A DNA stretch of 64,000 bases from Paramecium octaurelia (GCA_905182995.1 CAJJDP010000006.1:439163-503162), one strand, 5' to 3'. Numbered from the stretch's first letter, positions 12,468-24,667 are shown. Program-made: numbers and translations. Notes: generated by a model from the letters alone, not told the origin.

Positions 12468-13476
12468 ATGAAGCTGATTTCTTTATGTCTAATAGGTCTT
12501 GTGATGTCTAATAACATCATGCTTTAAAAAGCAAATCATCCAGCCTTTTAAGAAGTGTTTGGACAATTTGCAAAATCAAGTGATTTCGGAAATAAATTAT
12601 TTGGAGAGCTTTCAGCATTCATTTAAAAAGGAGCAACGCTTCAGGTTTTGAATGATCATGTGGAAGAATTAAGAAAACATTTAGCTGACGATTAGGCAGA
12701 AGATGAAAAATACTTCAATGAATAACAATAATCTCTTGAATCTGAATTATAAGGTTTAGTCAATGAAGTACAAGAATTAAAAGAAGCAGTAGATACAGCA
12801 TCTAAAAAGATATCAGTTTTGAATCAATAATAATAAATTATTGATAATCTCTTCTCTTAAGATTAAACATCATATTAAAAAAGACTTGCCAATTAAAATG
12901 TTATACTTGAAACAATATCTCTATTGATTGAGAGGGTACATGCACTTTCAACCGAAGGTCATAGTCTAATTGAAAAGGATAATCTTCTTGAAAAAATTAA
13001 ATAATTGGGCAGAGGAAAACATTTAGAAGTATTGGCTCAAGTATATTGCTAATCAAATGTAGATAACTGCTCATTTAGATACTGAATAAGGGGAAAAGGT
13101 TTTGAATCTTTTAGACAGTCTTAATAAGGCAGTGCTTGCTAGTTTAGAAGCTGATGAAGCCAAAGAACAAGAAAATATTAGATTGTACAATCAATTGACT
13201 GGAGAGATCACTGCGTATTTATTTTAATGATGTAGTTCCCTTTCAGAAGCTTAGAGACACTACTAGCAATTGGATAATCATTTTGAATAAAAAGATTATG
13301 AACTAAGTGTAGGAAAGGAAGGAGTGAAAGAAGTTGGGCAAAAGTTGTAGGATAGAAATGATTCTAGGTAATGCATATCATAACGTAATAGACAATTCAT
13401 ATTGGATAGAGTTAGGGAAGCATAATAATTATTAAATGATAATTTAGATAGAATTGCCAGATGGTCGTAAGAATGA
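12468..13476 (+). CDS. Trichocyst matrix protein-like secretory protein
   Basis: Two introns (13041-13062, 22 nt; 13215-13235, 21 nt) leave 321 aa. The N-terminus is a clean signal peptide (MKLISLCLIGLVMS). The rest is an almost continuous acidic coiled coil: residues 60-150, 160-215 and 215-300, with very few Cys and no transmembrane segment. Trichocyst matrix proteins of Paramecium are a large family of secreted, coiled-coil proteins that crystallise inside the trichocyst, a spear-like exocytic organelle. Composition, size and signal peptide fit that family, and its presence supports the Paramecium assignment. I did not find a propeptide cleavage site with certainty. Codon use is like the neighbours. 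Confidence 0.75.
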
Positions 13477-13507
13477 TTAATATATAAATATTATTTGTCT
13501 AAGTATT

Positions 13508-14075
13508 TCAACTCTTTTGCTAATCTTATAATTCTTTAAATTTCTACTCCAAGGCTTCTTCCTTCGTCTTCAACTTCTATAATTCTAAATCTTTCTCGGC
13601 CAATTTTTTTTTTAAATCTTAATTTTCCTTGCTCAATTACTATATCATTTATTATTGGTTAGCCTAATCAGATATTGCAATAAATTACTGGAATTGCACT
13701 TTGAGGTTTATTATTAGGTTAGGGCATTGTTCTTGTATAGGGTTTATTTTGGATTAAAGTTTATGGATTCTATCCCTTTGGAATTTTATTGTTGGGCAAA
13801 CTTCCTTACGCTCTTTGAGGAGGTGGATTTGAGGGTACTGTTTTCCCAGTGATTCGAGCTTGAGGAGTTGATGGTCTTTGATATGGATTTTAAGGTGGAA
13901 TAGGACCTCTTTGGCTTGTGGGCAGAGATGGATGAGGACGATAAGTATTTTACTAAACGAAAGGGTTGACGAAACTCATTGTAGGTGAAGATGCTTAGTA
14001 GAATGGACGAGGCATGACTGGAGAACTGGGGACACCTTTGAATAATGGATATCTTTAGGGTGTTGTTAGGTACAT
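13508..14075 (-). CDS. Pro/Gln-rich protein with C-terminal coiled coil
   Basis: One 25-nt intron (13664-13688) gives 180 aa. Residues 1-125 are rich in Pro, Ser, Gln and Arg (repeated P-x-x-P, e.g. RGPIPPQNPYQRPSTPQ) and look disordered. The last 50 residues after the intron form a charged coiled coil (NQDLKKKLAEKDLELQKLK). No family is recognised. It lies tail-to-tail with the trichocyst matrix gene with 31 bp between stops. A cytoskeletal or cortical adaptor is possible, but nothing in the sequence proves it. Confidence 0.7.
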
Positions 14076-14286
14076 AATATTTTTATTTATGTATTTATTA
14101 ATTTATGTTATTGATGGGTGAAATTCGATTCTTGTTTGAAGACTCATCATTTTTATAATAATTTAATATGCATAAAATCAGGATATCAATTATGGTTGAG
14201 CACTTTTCTTTTTGTCACTTTCTTCTCTTTTTTATAATGCTCCTTTGATTAAATTTGTTTTTTCTAACAAGTCTTTTCCTGCTATT

Positions 14287-15120
14287 TCAAATCTAAAGTT
14301 AAATATTGATTTATTACTTGATGTCACTATCACTGCTTGAACACTCCAATAGACAAGTCTCTATGAATTTAATAAAAAACAATGGAGCCTGTAATTTAAA
14401 CTAGTCATAACTGTAAAATTCCGGAAGTGGTGTTATTCCATCTGCTCTCTATTTCCATTGTAATTAGAAAACACAATTATCCTCAGTTATTTACAATTTT
14501 ATCATGGCTAATTTGTCATCTTAATTTGCATAGTGTTATGTTACTTTTCTAATAAAAATAAATAATAAAATTTACTAAGTTAATTCCTGTTACTTTAACG
14601 AGATTATGCTGCCAGTTTTATGATTCTATTAATGCATATTGACAATCAATGCTGTTTATGAATTTGAAACTACATTACTTTAATTGGAGATGTTAGAAGT
14701 TTAGTTTTCGTTGCTATTTTGAGTATTATTATTATTAGATGCAAATTGAATAGTGTTGTTATTGCCATTCTCAAGTTGGCTCTAAGATAATGTTTCACTA
14801 ATTTCTGAATATTTTTGATCTACTTTTTCTGCCTTTTTCTCCTTTTTATTAGGATCAGGAGGTCTGGGTCCAGCCACTCTTTTTATTGCAGTTCTGGGTT
14901 AGGCTTATGCTGTAATTTATCTAATTTCATCCAGTTTCTTGTCGTCATATCTTTCTCCTGTCAAACAGAAATAGTTAAAATCTTCAATTAGCTCTTTGTA
15001 CTTTTTTACATTTTCTTCTACTTCCCAAGTTGTTTCATCAAATCCTTTCCATTTCACTTAATATTTAAGTTATCCATTTATGTGTTGTTTTTTTATGATC
15101 TTCTCAGGTTCTTTCATCAT
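14287..15120 (-). CDS. HP1-like chromodomain + chromoshadow protein
   Basis: One 27-nt intron gives 268 aa. Residues 5-50 form a chromodomain (EPEKIIKKQHINGQLKYQVK then WKGFDETTWEVEENV), with the aromatic positions Y, W and W of the methyl-lysine cage region. A Lys-rich linker and an Asn/Ser/Gln-rich hinge follow. The C-terminal 90 residues (CVFQLQWKQRADGITPLPEF, then FKLQAPLFFIKFIE) look like a chromoshadow domain, the HP1 dimerisation module. HP1 proteins bind H3K9me or H3K27me nucleosomes and organise silent chromatin; in ciliates, chromodomain proteins also act in programmed DNA elimination. The chromodomain begins five residues after the chosen Met. The frame is open upstream with a further ATG near 15263, so a longer N-terminus is possible. 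Confidence 0.8.
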
Positions 15121-15667
15121 TTTTTTATTTTTATGTTTCAATTACAGGCCTGAACCTTTAATATGCCAAATATCACCAGGAAAATTAAAAAGTTATTCAT
15201 CATATTATTAATTTCTAAATGGCTTAATAATTTTGAATTATTTTAGAATCAAAACAAAGATCATATTCAAGTAGATTTGCTACCATCCAATGCTTTTACT
15301 CAAATAGTAGTATGAATAAAATTTAAAAGTTATAAGACAAAAATAAAAAAGGAATAAAAAACCTTATGAATTCCTAAATATTTGAGAGAATTGAAATAAA
15401 TCTATAAAATTCTAAAAACAATACTGTTATTTTAAATTAATGGCGATTTAACAAAATGACTTTAAATATAATATCTTTAAAGAATTTAATATATCAAGAA
15501 ATTAAATTTAAAGAAGAGTTCTTATCACTTATTACGGAACTCTTAATTTGCAATATTGAAATATTATCGCAAAATTAATTAAAATAAAATGAAGGGACTC
15601 TAATAATTATTGTTTTAAGTGAATTATTATATATGACAACTATAATATAATAAGATAAGAATCAAAA
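15121..15667. other. Intergenic, AT-rich with a very short ORF
   Basis: 547 bases between the chromodomain start and the kinase stop. A plus-strand ATG at 15440 opens a frame of 39 codons ending at about 15559, too short to support. No RNA gene was recognised. Confidence 0.4.
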
Positions 15668-17332
15668 TCAAGCAGGTGATAAATAACAACTTAATTTAAG
15701 TGGTTGAGATGCTTCAACTGGTATCTTTATTGATTTAATGGCTGACAAAGGATCCTTTTGATAAAAAGTGCTCGAAAGTTATCCGCTCCCCCTTTTTGCT
15801 GAAAGAGGTATTTCATTCATTATTGAGTATCTTTTTATATCATTAATTTTTGAATTCTATTATTATTCATCGTTAATCTCATTTTCACTATTGTATTTAG
15901 ATTCAGATTCTGCTAAATTTAATTAATATATGGCATTTTTTGTTATATGTAACCCACCAGATTAACTAGCTTAAGTGCTAAAGTCACTATTTGAATCAAA
16001 AAATTAATGGGATAATGCTTAAACAGCACTCACTCTGAGTTTTGGATTTTTATTTAGCATCTTTTTCAGAATATCCTATAATAGCAAATATTATTACCAA
16101 TGATTATTCTGTTATATATTTGCCATCTATTGGTAAATCTAAATCAATATAGCAAGTTTTGTTGGAGTTCAAGACTTCATCAAAGTTTGATCCCATGAAT
16201 AAACTATGTCCAGTTAGTAATTTATAGAAAATGCATCCAGCAGAAAATATATCCACTTTACAATTATATCTTTGATCTGATCTAGTACTTAATATCTCAG
16301 GAGCTACATATCCTGGAGTTCCACATTTTGGAAATAAATATCTAATTTTTATTGATAATTGATACTTATCAAGAAGTTCTGAAGTGGCAAGTCCAAAATC
16401 TACAAGGACTAACGATGTGTAATCATTCTTTCTAGAAAACATTAAGTTATCTGGCTTTAAATCTCTATGAATAATCTAAAACGCTATATTAATTAAATAC
16501 TCGATGAGAATGTAAAATTTTTAAATTACTTAACAGCTTCATCATAATTGTCCTTATATTATTTATTGGTAGTCTCCTATTAGGCAAGGTCTATGTTTGA
16601 CATTTAATTTTACCTTTGCTTTTTCTAATTCTTCACTAAGACTCATTCCCTCTAAATATGATGTAACTACATATAATGTGTTGTCCCCCTCATATATTTC
16701 TTTCAAGACGAGAAAATTATTGTCGTATTATTATAATGCTCTGAGAATTTGAACTTCGGATTAAAATGCACGCTAATTATGTTGAATTTATTTACTAGTC
16801 CATTTCCATTCTCGGAGATCTTGAGAAATGATTTTTCTATGGCTTTTACAGCATATACTCTTTAATCTAATGCACTCCTTGCACTATATACCTAAAAATA
16901 CACAAATAAAGCATACCTTGGCAGAGCTTCCTTTTCCTATCTGAAATAGAGGCTAGTATAAATCTCCAATGCCTTCAAAAGTTACTCTTCCTTATAATAG
17001 TTCTTTGAATCTGATTTATAGAATTAACTTACTTAGATAGATCATCTGGTTGGGCATGAACAGCCTTCCTTTTGTTTTAATGATCAAACTCAAAGTAATC
17101 AAGTTCTTTTTTATTCTTTCGCAACTCCCAATTTATTTTTGTTTCAAGATTCAACTTTATTTTGTATTTGGGGTTTTGACAATCTGAAGTCTATAACATT
17201 TTATTAAATTTCTACTGTTCCCATCGTGACCATATCTTCAAATACTGCTATATGATAAGTGACATCCTTAAAAAAGTGCTTACGTACACCTTCAAATTTG
17301 AATTTAGCTTCTTGGTAGTCAATAGAATCCAT
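15668..17332 (-). CDS. Ser/Thr protein kinase (CAMK-like)
   Basis: Seven introns of 22-25 nt leave 499 aa, a length divisible by three. A PX/PH-like N-terminal region of about 130 residues precedes the kinase domain. Seen in order: a glycine loop (IGKGSSAKVYSA), VAIK-type YAVKAIEKS, catalytic loop HRDLKPDN, magnesium-binding DFGLA, the activation-segment end CGTPGYVAPEIL, and the F-helix DIFSAGC. The DFG and APE lengths resemble CAMK-group kinases. After the domain comes a Ser/Asn-rich tail of about 110 residues that ends LSCYLSPA. All catalytic residues are present, so it should be active. The first about 300 coding bases (17032-17332) are repeated in the next contig at 18372-18672. Confidence 0.85.
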
Positions 17333-17960
17333 TTAATAAGAGTTTGGTATTTTATAATAATTTATCCAAATTCAGATTGTATACATTTACTCATATACTA
17401 ATACCCAATTAATTAAATATGATTAAACATTCCAACTTTTCATTAATTCTGAGAATTCAAAATAACCAGAAATATATTCTCGTTGAATCCAAATGATTTA
17501 CATTTATTCAAGAAAATTGTAAATTTAAACTTTAATATCCAAATACCATAATTAATATATAATTATTATTAAATATATACGTATGAAAAACATTATATCC
17601 ATTAAATGTATAAAATAAATTAAAAAATTTAGACATGATATTTCAAATTTATTTAGACATTAATTAATTTTATTTCCCTAAAAATTCTTTCTGTTTTTCT
17701 ATTTCTTTGTAGATATTAAGATTTATGCTCATTTTGCATTTTTGCACATTAATCTCTTACTTCAATATTACCATTTATCTCAAAAATTCATTTTTTACAT
17801 CATTACATCCTTTGCTTAGTCTGGACTAAATAAACCTATTAGACTTATACAATCTAGTGGAATAATCAATTTTAAAATAACTTTTTAATAGATTATAAAT
17901 ATGATACTCTACATAAAGATTAATTATATTTTATTGGAATATTAATAGGGCTTAATAATT
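17333..17960. other. Intergenic AT-rich spacer (repeated at 18673-19300)
   Basis: About 628 bases between the kinase start and the antigen stop. Very AT-rich, with no credible frame. The second copy at 18673-19300 is the assembly duplicate. Confidence 0.5.
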
Positions 17961-18370
17961 TCATAATTCAATCAAAATACAAATTAAATAGAGAATTAAA
18001 TAAACCTAGGAATTAGAATTATCTTCATAATTTTTAGGACATGATACACAAGATTCATCTTTCCAATAATATCGACCATCTGTTAACTTTGAACATGTTT
18101 GATTCGTGAGATCTTTGGTTTCAGTTCTATCGATACATTTTGGACTTGAATCTTCTTTCCAATTGCAAAGGGTCAACACTCCCCAATAACCATCTTTTAC
18201 AAATTTGCACTAATCTTAAGATATTATATCAGAGCATTTAAATGATGAACATATACCATCTGAAGTTTTACAATTTAACTTACTACAGATATCTAACGGT
18301 AATCCTTCACAAGAATTTATGCTATAGCTTTAACATTGTTTAGTTGAATTTAACCAACAGAACGTTTGCC
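17961..18370 (-). CDS. Duplicate 3' fragment of mini-antigen gene (assembly copy)
   Basis: This is the C-terminal part of the antigen annotated at 19301-20119. It is cut at the contig end, with the same bases. Confidence 0.9.
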
Positions 18371-18371
18371 N

Positions 18372-18672
18372 CTTAGATAGATCATCTGGTTGGGCATGAA
18401 CAGCCTTCCTTTTGTTTTAATGATCAAACTCAAAGTAATCAAGTTCTTTTTTATTCTTTCGCAACTCCCAATTTATTTTTGTTTCAAGATTCAACTTTAT
18501 TTTGTATTTGGGGTTTTGACAATCTGAAGTCTATAACATTTTATTAAATTTCTACTGTTCCCATCGTGACCATATCTTCAAATACTGCTATATGATAAGT
18601 GACATCCTTAAAAAAGTGCTTACGTACACCTTCAAATTTGAATTTAGCTTCTTGGTAGTCAATAGAATCCAT
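18372..18672 (-). CDS. Duplicate 5' fragment of kinase gene (assembly copy)
   Basis: The first exon sequence of the kinase annotated at 15668-17332, repeated because the contigs were not merged. It begins with the same MDSIDYQEAKFKFEGVRKHF and stops at the contig start. Confidence 0.9.
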
Positions 18673-19300
18673 TTAATAAGAGTTTGGTATTTTATAATAA
18701 TTTATCCAAATTCAGATTGTATACATTTACTCATATACTAATACCCAATTAATTAAATATGATTAAACATTCCAACTTTTCATTAATTCTGAGAATTCAA
18801 AATAACCAGAAATATATTCTCGTTGAATCCAAATGATTTACATTTATTCAAGAAAATTGTAAATTTAAACTTTAATATCCAAATACCATAATTAATATAT
18901 AATTATTATTAAATATATACGTATGAAAAACATTATATCCATTAAATGTATAAAATAAATTAAAAAATTTAGACATGATATTTCAAATTTATTTAGACAT
19001 TAATTAATTTTATTTCCCTAAAAATTCTTTCTGTTTTTCTATTTCTTTGTAGATATTAAGATTTATGCTCATTTTGCATTTTTGCACATTAATCTCTTAC
19101 TTCAATATTACCATTTATCTCAAAAATTCATTTTTTACATCATTACATCCTTTGCTTAGTCTGGACTAAATAAACCTATTAGACTTATACAATCTAGTGG
19201 AATAATCAATTTTAAAATAACTTTTTAATAGATTATAAATATGATACTCTACATAAAGATTAATTATATTTTATTGGAATATTAATAGGGCTTAATAATT

Positions 19301-20119
19301 TCATAATTCAATCAAAATACAAATTAAATAGAGAATTAAATAAACCTAGGAATTAGAATTATCTTCATAATTTTTAGGACATGATACACAAGATTCATCT
19401 TTCCAATAATATCGACCATCTGTTAACTTTGAACATGTTTGATTCGTGAGATCTTTGGTTTCAGTTCTATCGATACATTTTGGACTTGAATCTTCTTTCC
19501 AATTGCAAAGGGTCAACACTCCCCAATAACCATCTTTTACAAATTTGCACTAATCTTAAGATATTATATCAGAGCATTTAAATGATGAACATATACCATC
19601 TGAAGTTTTACAATTTAACTTACTACAGATATCTAACGGTAATCCTTCACAAGAATTTATGCTATAGCTTTAACATTGTTTAGTTGAATTTAACCAACAG
19701 AACGTTTGCCCGTCTTCATAATTATTAGTGCAATTCTCAGCTGCTAATGAATTACAATCAACGGAATTATAATTTTTACATTAATAAAATCCAGCGTCAT
19801 TTGTTTTATTTTGAGCTGCACAATTTCCTTTTTTTATCATGCAATCAATTTGATCTTTGACTTAATACTCCTAACAAAATAGAGTCGCTTCACATTTTCC
19901 TTCAGGATTAAGACTACATTTCCCCATTAAGTCACATTCAATTTCATCAATATTAGAACAATCCTTTTGAACACAGAGATCATTTATCCAATCACAAGTT
20001 TGTATTCCTAAACAAACTGTTTCATCTACAAATAATGAGCAATCACACTAGTATTTAGCAATTAGTGCTCCTAAAATATTAAATATGAAAAATTATATGA
20101 TTGAGATTAAATTTATCAT
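19301..20119 (-). CDS. Small Cys-rich GPI-anchored surface antigen (mini-antigen)
   Basis: One intron-free frame of 272 aa. Residues 1-25 form a signal peptide (hydrophobic ILSIIQFFIFNILG-like core ending near A). The mature part has about 30 Cys residues in short spaced patterns (C-x6-C, C-x2-C and similar), as in Paramecium immobilization-antigen-type repeats, and several N-x-S/T sites. The last 20 residues are hydrophobic after a short polar stretch (NYEDNSNSQ then VYLILYLICILIEL), the layout of a GPI-anchor signal. These features match the small GPI-anchored surface proteins of Paramecium. The full antigens are ten times larger and have regular octa-Cys periods, so this is a mini type. 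It should sit on the outer face of the ciliary and somatic plasma membrane. Confidence 0.8.
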
Positions 20120-20543
20120 ATTTTTATTAATCAAATTAAAATACTGTCATAGATTTTTGAACATTGCCAATTTGATCGCCACTATGAATTTTAAATTATG
20201 CTGGAATTTCTAAAAACTATAAAAATACTTATTTATAATTAAATGTGAATTTAATATATATAAAATAAAATTTTTGATTACAAATTTCAAGTAAGAATGC
20301 TTTTGAAATTAATATATAGATTTATTTGCAATAATGCTTCCTGACAATTTTGGAAATAGATATCATTTTATTTTTTATTTTTAATTTTTCTGTAATGAAA
20401 AGAAATTGTTCCTTTTAGAAAATATACATTATACTATACTAATGTTCTTTTCATTCATATATTGTGAGTTTATTAACATATAATCTAAATGAAGTTATTT
20501 AGAATTGAGTGGTTTCAAGTTCAAAACATAATTAAATTAATTA
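20120..20543. promoter_or_regulatory. Divergent intergenic region antigen / CK1-like kinase
   Basis: 424 AT-rich bases between two diverging genes, likely holding both promoters. An out-of-frame ATG at 20489 upstream of the kinase start could act as an upstream ORF. Confidence 0.4.
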
Positions 20544-22283
20544 ATGACATCGAGTTCTATTCAACAATAGAAGGAATTGAAAATTTTCAACAATTAGTTT
20601 GCTGTCCTAAAGAAATTAAGTTCTGGATCGTTTGGAGTTGTGTTTTAAGGAGAAGACAAAAAAACAGGTGAATAAATTGCATTGAAGATTGAGAAGGAAG
20701 AGAGTGATGAAGCTAAGTCTTTAGATAGAGAAGTATATAAATTTTAGAATCCATAGCTTAGTCATAAATATTATAGCGGTTGTAAGGTATAAAAGGAGTT
20801 CCAAAATTGCATTGGTCTGGTTCAGAGGGACCTTATAATATTATGGTCATTTAATTGTTGGGAAGAGATTTGGCGTATTACGCAAAGCATCTAAAACGAT
20901 TTCAATTGAAAACATTAATAATGTTAGCTGAGCAGATGATAACAATCTTGGAGTAATGTCATTCAAGGTATGATTATCAAAAATACTCATAGATCAATTA
21001 TTCATAGAGATATGAAACCAGAGAATGTACTCGTAGGGCGTGATCATAATGAAATATTTCTAGTTGATTTTGGAATTTCTAAAGTTTTTAAGGATGCTAA
21101 TGGAAATCATGTGTATATAATAAAATTGAAATTATGATAGACCCTTCAGGGATGGAAAACCCTTTATAGGAACAACGCGATATGCTTCGATTGGTGCTCA
21201 TAAGGGTTTTGAATTAGGAAGGGGAGATGATTTAGAATCTTTGGGATATATGCTGGTATTTTTATATAAAGGTTCGTTACCTTGGTAAAATTTATAAAAT
21301 GTAAGTGATAAAGAGAAAACTAAAGTAGTTGGAAAGATGAAGATGTAAATCTTAATTGAAGAGTTGTGTAAAGACATGCCTAATGAATTTTCAAAGTACT
21401 TTGAATATGTTAAAAAATTGCAATTTAAATAAACACCTGATTATGAATATTTAAAATAATTGATGCGGAAATGCGCTAGTGATAACAAAATTGAAATAGA
21501 TTATAAATATGAATGGGCATTATTGGAACGAAAGACATCTGATGTAAATTTTATCTAATTATTTTAAAGTAGTAATCACAACACAATTCATAGAGAAATA
21601 TTAAAAAGGATTCATCTCACAATGATCCAAATAAAAAACAAACCAAAAATAATATCAGTACATAAAGTAAATTGAAACCAGAAATTGATAGTGAGAAAGT
21701 ATCAAAATCTAAAAGTCCTGCTAAGAACGCTAAAAGATAATCACTGATTCCAGAAATGCAATCATAAAATTAATCATAATCAAGTCAATTTGACTTTCTT
21801 CGACCTCCAGATCCTTATGCTAAGGCTAGGGCCATTATATAGAGAAGTCAGGAGAGACACAAATCTGTATCATCATTAGCACCATCATAATATAGCTAAG
21901 TGAATACAGTCCAATCTAGCATTGCAGGAAACTATTAAGCAAGTCACTTAGATATGTTTGCAACTGACAGTCAATAATAATAATAAGAGACAACAGAGAA
22001 GAAATAGGATATAATTCAAGCTTAGAATTTTGGGTTTCAACCTCTGGAGAGTAATGATACGATTCCAATGTTAATAGGGGAGGATGAAGAAGGTCCTTGT
22101 TTCCTTTATTAGAAACTGCTAGAATAACAAGTTTAAGCGTAAATATAAAGTTTATCAAAAGGCAATTTAAAGAAACCTTAAAAAATGGGAATAAAAAGAA
22201 ACGACACAGGTGATTTTAATAATATATATATTTAATATATCTATTATATCGTTCAATTTTTTTTTAATTCTGCAAAATATTGA
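20544..22283 (+). CDS. Casein kinase 1-like protein kinase
   Basis: Introns of 29, 25, 28 and 29 nt leave 542 aa with correct phase. The domain starts within 20 residues of the N-terminus: [13 protein letters not shown] glycine loop, IALKIEKE lysine, [17 protein letters not shown] catalytic loop, DFGISKVF, and the CK1-type [20 protein letters not shown] activation segment. The segment has no APE motif, which is diagnostic for the CK1 family, and is followed by the [19 protein letters not shown] helix. A Ser/Gln/Lys-rich tail of about 240 residues follows and is probably disordered. CK1 enzymes phosphorylate acidic or pre-phosphorylated sites in many pathways. The stop at 22281-22283 overlaps the end of the convergent CK2 alpha gene by 31 bases, so the very C-terminus is uncertain. 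Confidence 0.85.
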
Positions 22284-23372
22284 TGTAACATGGCATCTTT
22301 TGGAGTGATTCTTTCGGCATGATCATATAGTAACATTTTAGACAACAAATCAATGGCATCCAAACTACATAAAGGAGCATTTTCTTGATTAACAAAGGAT
22401 AGCCAATCTTATTTCGGATAGCAAATAAATAGTTTAAATTTTATACTTAAGTAAGAGTCCATTGTATGCATTATCCAATTTGATATTGTATTTTTTTATA
22501 TATTATTTTAACCCATCTGTTCCTAAGACCTTAGCAATCTTTACTAATTGATCATAATTATCATTCCCTTGGAAGAACGGTTCCTTTTTAAAAATCTAAA
22601 ATTCACTATAACAATGTACCATAGATGCAAACATTGCACCAGTACTCCATATATCCAAAGAATAATCATAATATAAATAGTCCACCAATAATTCTGGCCC
22701 TTTAAAATATCGTGAGGCCACTCTAACATTATAATCTTGTGAGGGATGATAAAATTCTGCCAATCCCCAGTCAATAAGTTTCAAGGTTCTAGTTTTTGGA
22801 TCAACAATAATATTTTATGGTTTCACATCTCTATGAAATATACCTCTTTAATGAGCATAATCTAAAGCCTATTTTAAGTTTTAGTTTACTTTTAGCAATT
22901 CAAATAAATAATGCTTGATATCATTATCTGTTAATTTAGGGAACAAGCTTCTAAAATCTGTATTCTCCATATAAGGGAAGATCTAGGTTAACTTGATTCT
23001 TTTACTAAAGTTGGGATTTTAAAATTTTCATCCCTGACCACATCATAAAGATCAATAATATTAGTGCCTCCTTTTAAGATTTAAAGAATGCGGATTTCTC
23101 TACGTATTTTTCTTTTTTTAACAGGTTTGAGGACTTTAAGTACTACCTTCATTCCATTCCTATTGTCTACTCCCTCAAAGACTTCGGAATATTTGCCTCT
23201 GCCAATTTTACAAAGTGCCTCATAAGGCTCTTCGGGTCTGATGGATAAGAATTAAATTATACCCATATTCGATTTTAGCATTCTCATAATCCCAATAAGA
23301 TGATGGCTGAGTCTGATTGAAGGTGGCATAATATTTAGGTTAAACAACAACAACTCCTTATTACTATTTCAT
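22253..23372 (-). CDS. CSNK2A: Casein kinase 2 catalytic subunit alpha
   Basis: CK2 alpha is a constitutively active Ser/Thr kinase that prefers acidic sites, in nucleus and cytosol. Five introns (25, 23, 21, 24, 25 nt) give 333 aa, the family's usual length. Seen: [12 protein letters not shown] near the N-terminus, the CK2-specific basic cluster [24 protein letters not shown], the CK2 signature [10 protein letters not shown] (DWG instead of DFG), [20 protein letters not shown], and the C-terminal [13 protein letters not shown]. The last intron (22422-22446) begins with GT but ends TTG, not TAG, although removing exactly these 25 bases restores both phase and the conserved NYPKQDW region. It is therefore either a non-AG acceptor or a base error. 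The start at 23372 is the first Met in frame. Confidence 0.93.
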
Positions 23373-23534
23373 TAATTAAATATAAAATGTAATATAAAAT
23401 TTGCAAATCAAAATCACTTAGAAATCAATTCTTATATTTTACCTCGTAACTCGTCCACTTGTCTGTATGTGCATCTATTTTATTTCTAATCAACCATCTA
23501 ATCAATTTTGAGCATCTTTGAGAATTTCTTATAA

Positions 23535-24663
23535 TCATTCATGTTTTAAAGAGTACAATGACAGATAAGTAAGTAATTGCTAAGTTACTGACACACAAAA
23601 TAACTAAAATTATACTAGGAATTATAGATAAATAGAGTACTTCTTCTGGTAAAAAGGCATCTAGATCTGAACTCTGGGTTGGAAACTCATTTTTCAATTC
23701 TTGCAAGGCTTGTCTTAGATAGGATTGAGTAATGAAGTAGAAACTTTCAAATTCACTAAGGTCTTTATCAAATAAGGCTTCAAACTTCTTATCCTGAGGA
23801 AGACCTATATCAATTATGCAAGGCTTTACTTTTGTTAACTATTATTTAATAAGTCTTCTCGAAGTATCGTTTATAGTTTTCGTTATATTCTGCAATTGCT
23901 TAACTAAATTTCTAGAATGATTCGGCTTTCCTGTATATATCGAAATCCTCTAGTTAGAAGGTGTTGTCTTTAGAGTTCTCCTTATCGATAATGGTATGAA
24001 GTTTAGAAATTTTCATGGCAATGTTCTTAGCCATTAAGAATAGCAATTTCTCTTTTAAACCATTGGATAAAGTCAATTACCTTGAATTAATGATTTACTA
24101 TGAGAATTTGTACAGAAACCTGCAATAATTAATTTGGGCAAATAAAATGTCATTATTTGACTTAAATTTCATAGGTGATTGAACTGGTGTAGTATTTTAA
24201 GAGACTTGGGTTTGCACATTAATAGATCGTCTAATTATAATGGATTAAATGATTACTCTTAAAGTACAGTATTATTTTTTTTAAAACTTCTTTTTTCAAG
24301 CTAATTCTCTTGTGTAATGGTTTTTCGTGAATCTGTAATTTGCTTTTGACTTTTGGATCTCATAGGATCAGAAGTTGGAGGTTCAATAACAGTTGTAGGT
24401 GGATGTGGCAGATGATACATTTCTGAAGGACATCTCTTACTGACTTTACTATCATTATGAATTTGAGTCTTATATGTTATTCTTAAATACCTGACACTTA
24501 GGTCTAGATTAGAAATCTCTAATTCCCTGGCTTTATGATCGATCCTTATTGATAATAGGTGTTCTGGTGGCAGGTGTAGGCACGTTGGAGGACTGTTGTG
24601 TTTAGAGAGGGACTGGCTTATAAATGGGTTGAGAGTATTGTGAATAAATTGGGTGAGTTGCCA
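23535..24663 (-). CDS. Duplicate 3' fragment of ULK-like kinase gene (assembly copy)
   Basis: Identical to the C-terminal half of the kinase at 24966-26927, cut by the contig end. Not a second gene. Confidence 0.9.
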
Positions 24664-24667
24664 NTGA

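Larger units (their letters stand above)
17032..19710. repeat. False duplication at contig junction N18371
   Basis: 17032-18370 and 18372-19710 are identical over 1339 bases (offset 1340). One contig ends at 18370 and the next starts at 18372 with the same sequence. The overlap covers the 5' part of the kinase gene, the intergenic region and the 3' part of the antigen gene. The copies should be merged. Confidence 0.95.

Noticed and set aside
17961-20119. Tandem surface antigen genes, which would be attractive for antigenic variation
   Set aside because: The first copy is a perfect partial repeat cut at N18371, not a diverged paralogue.
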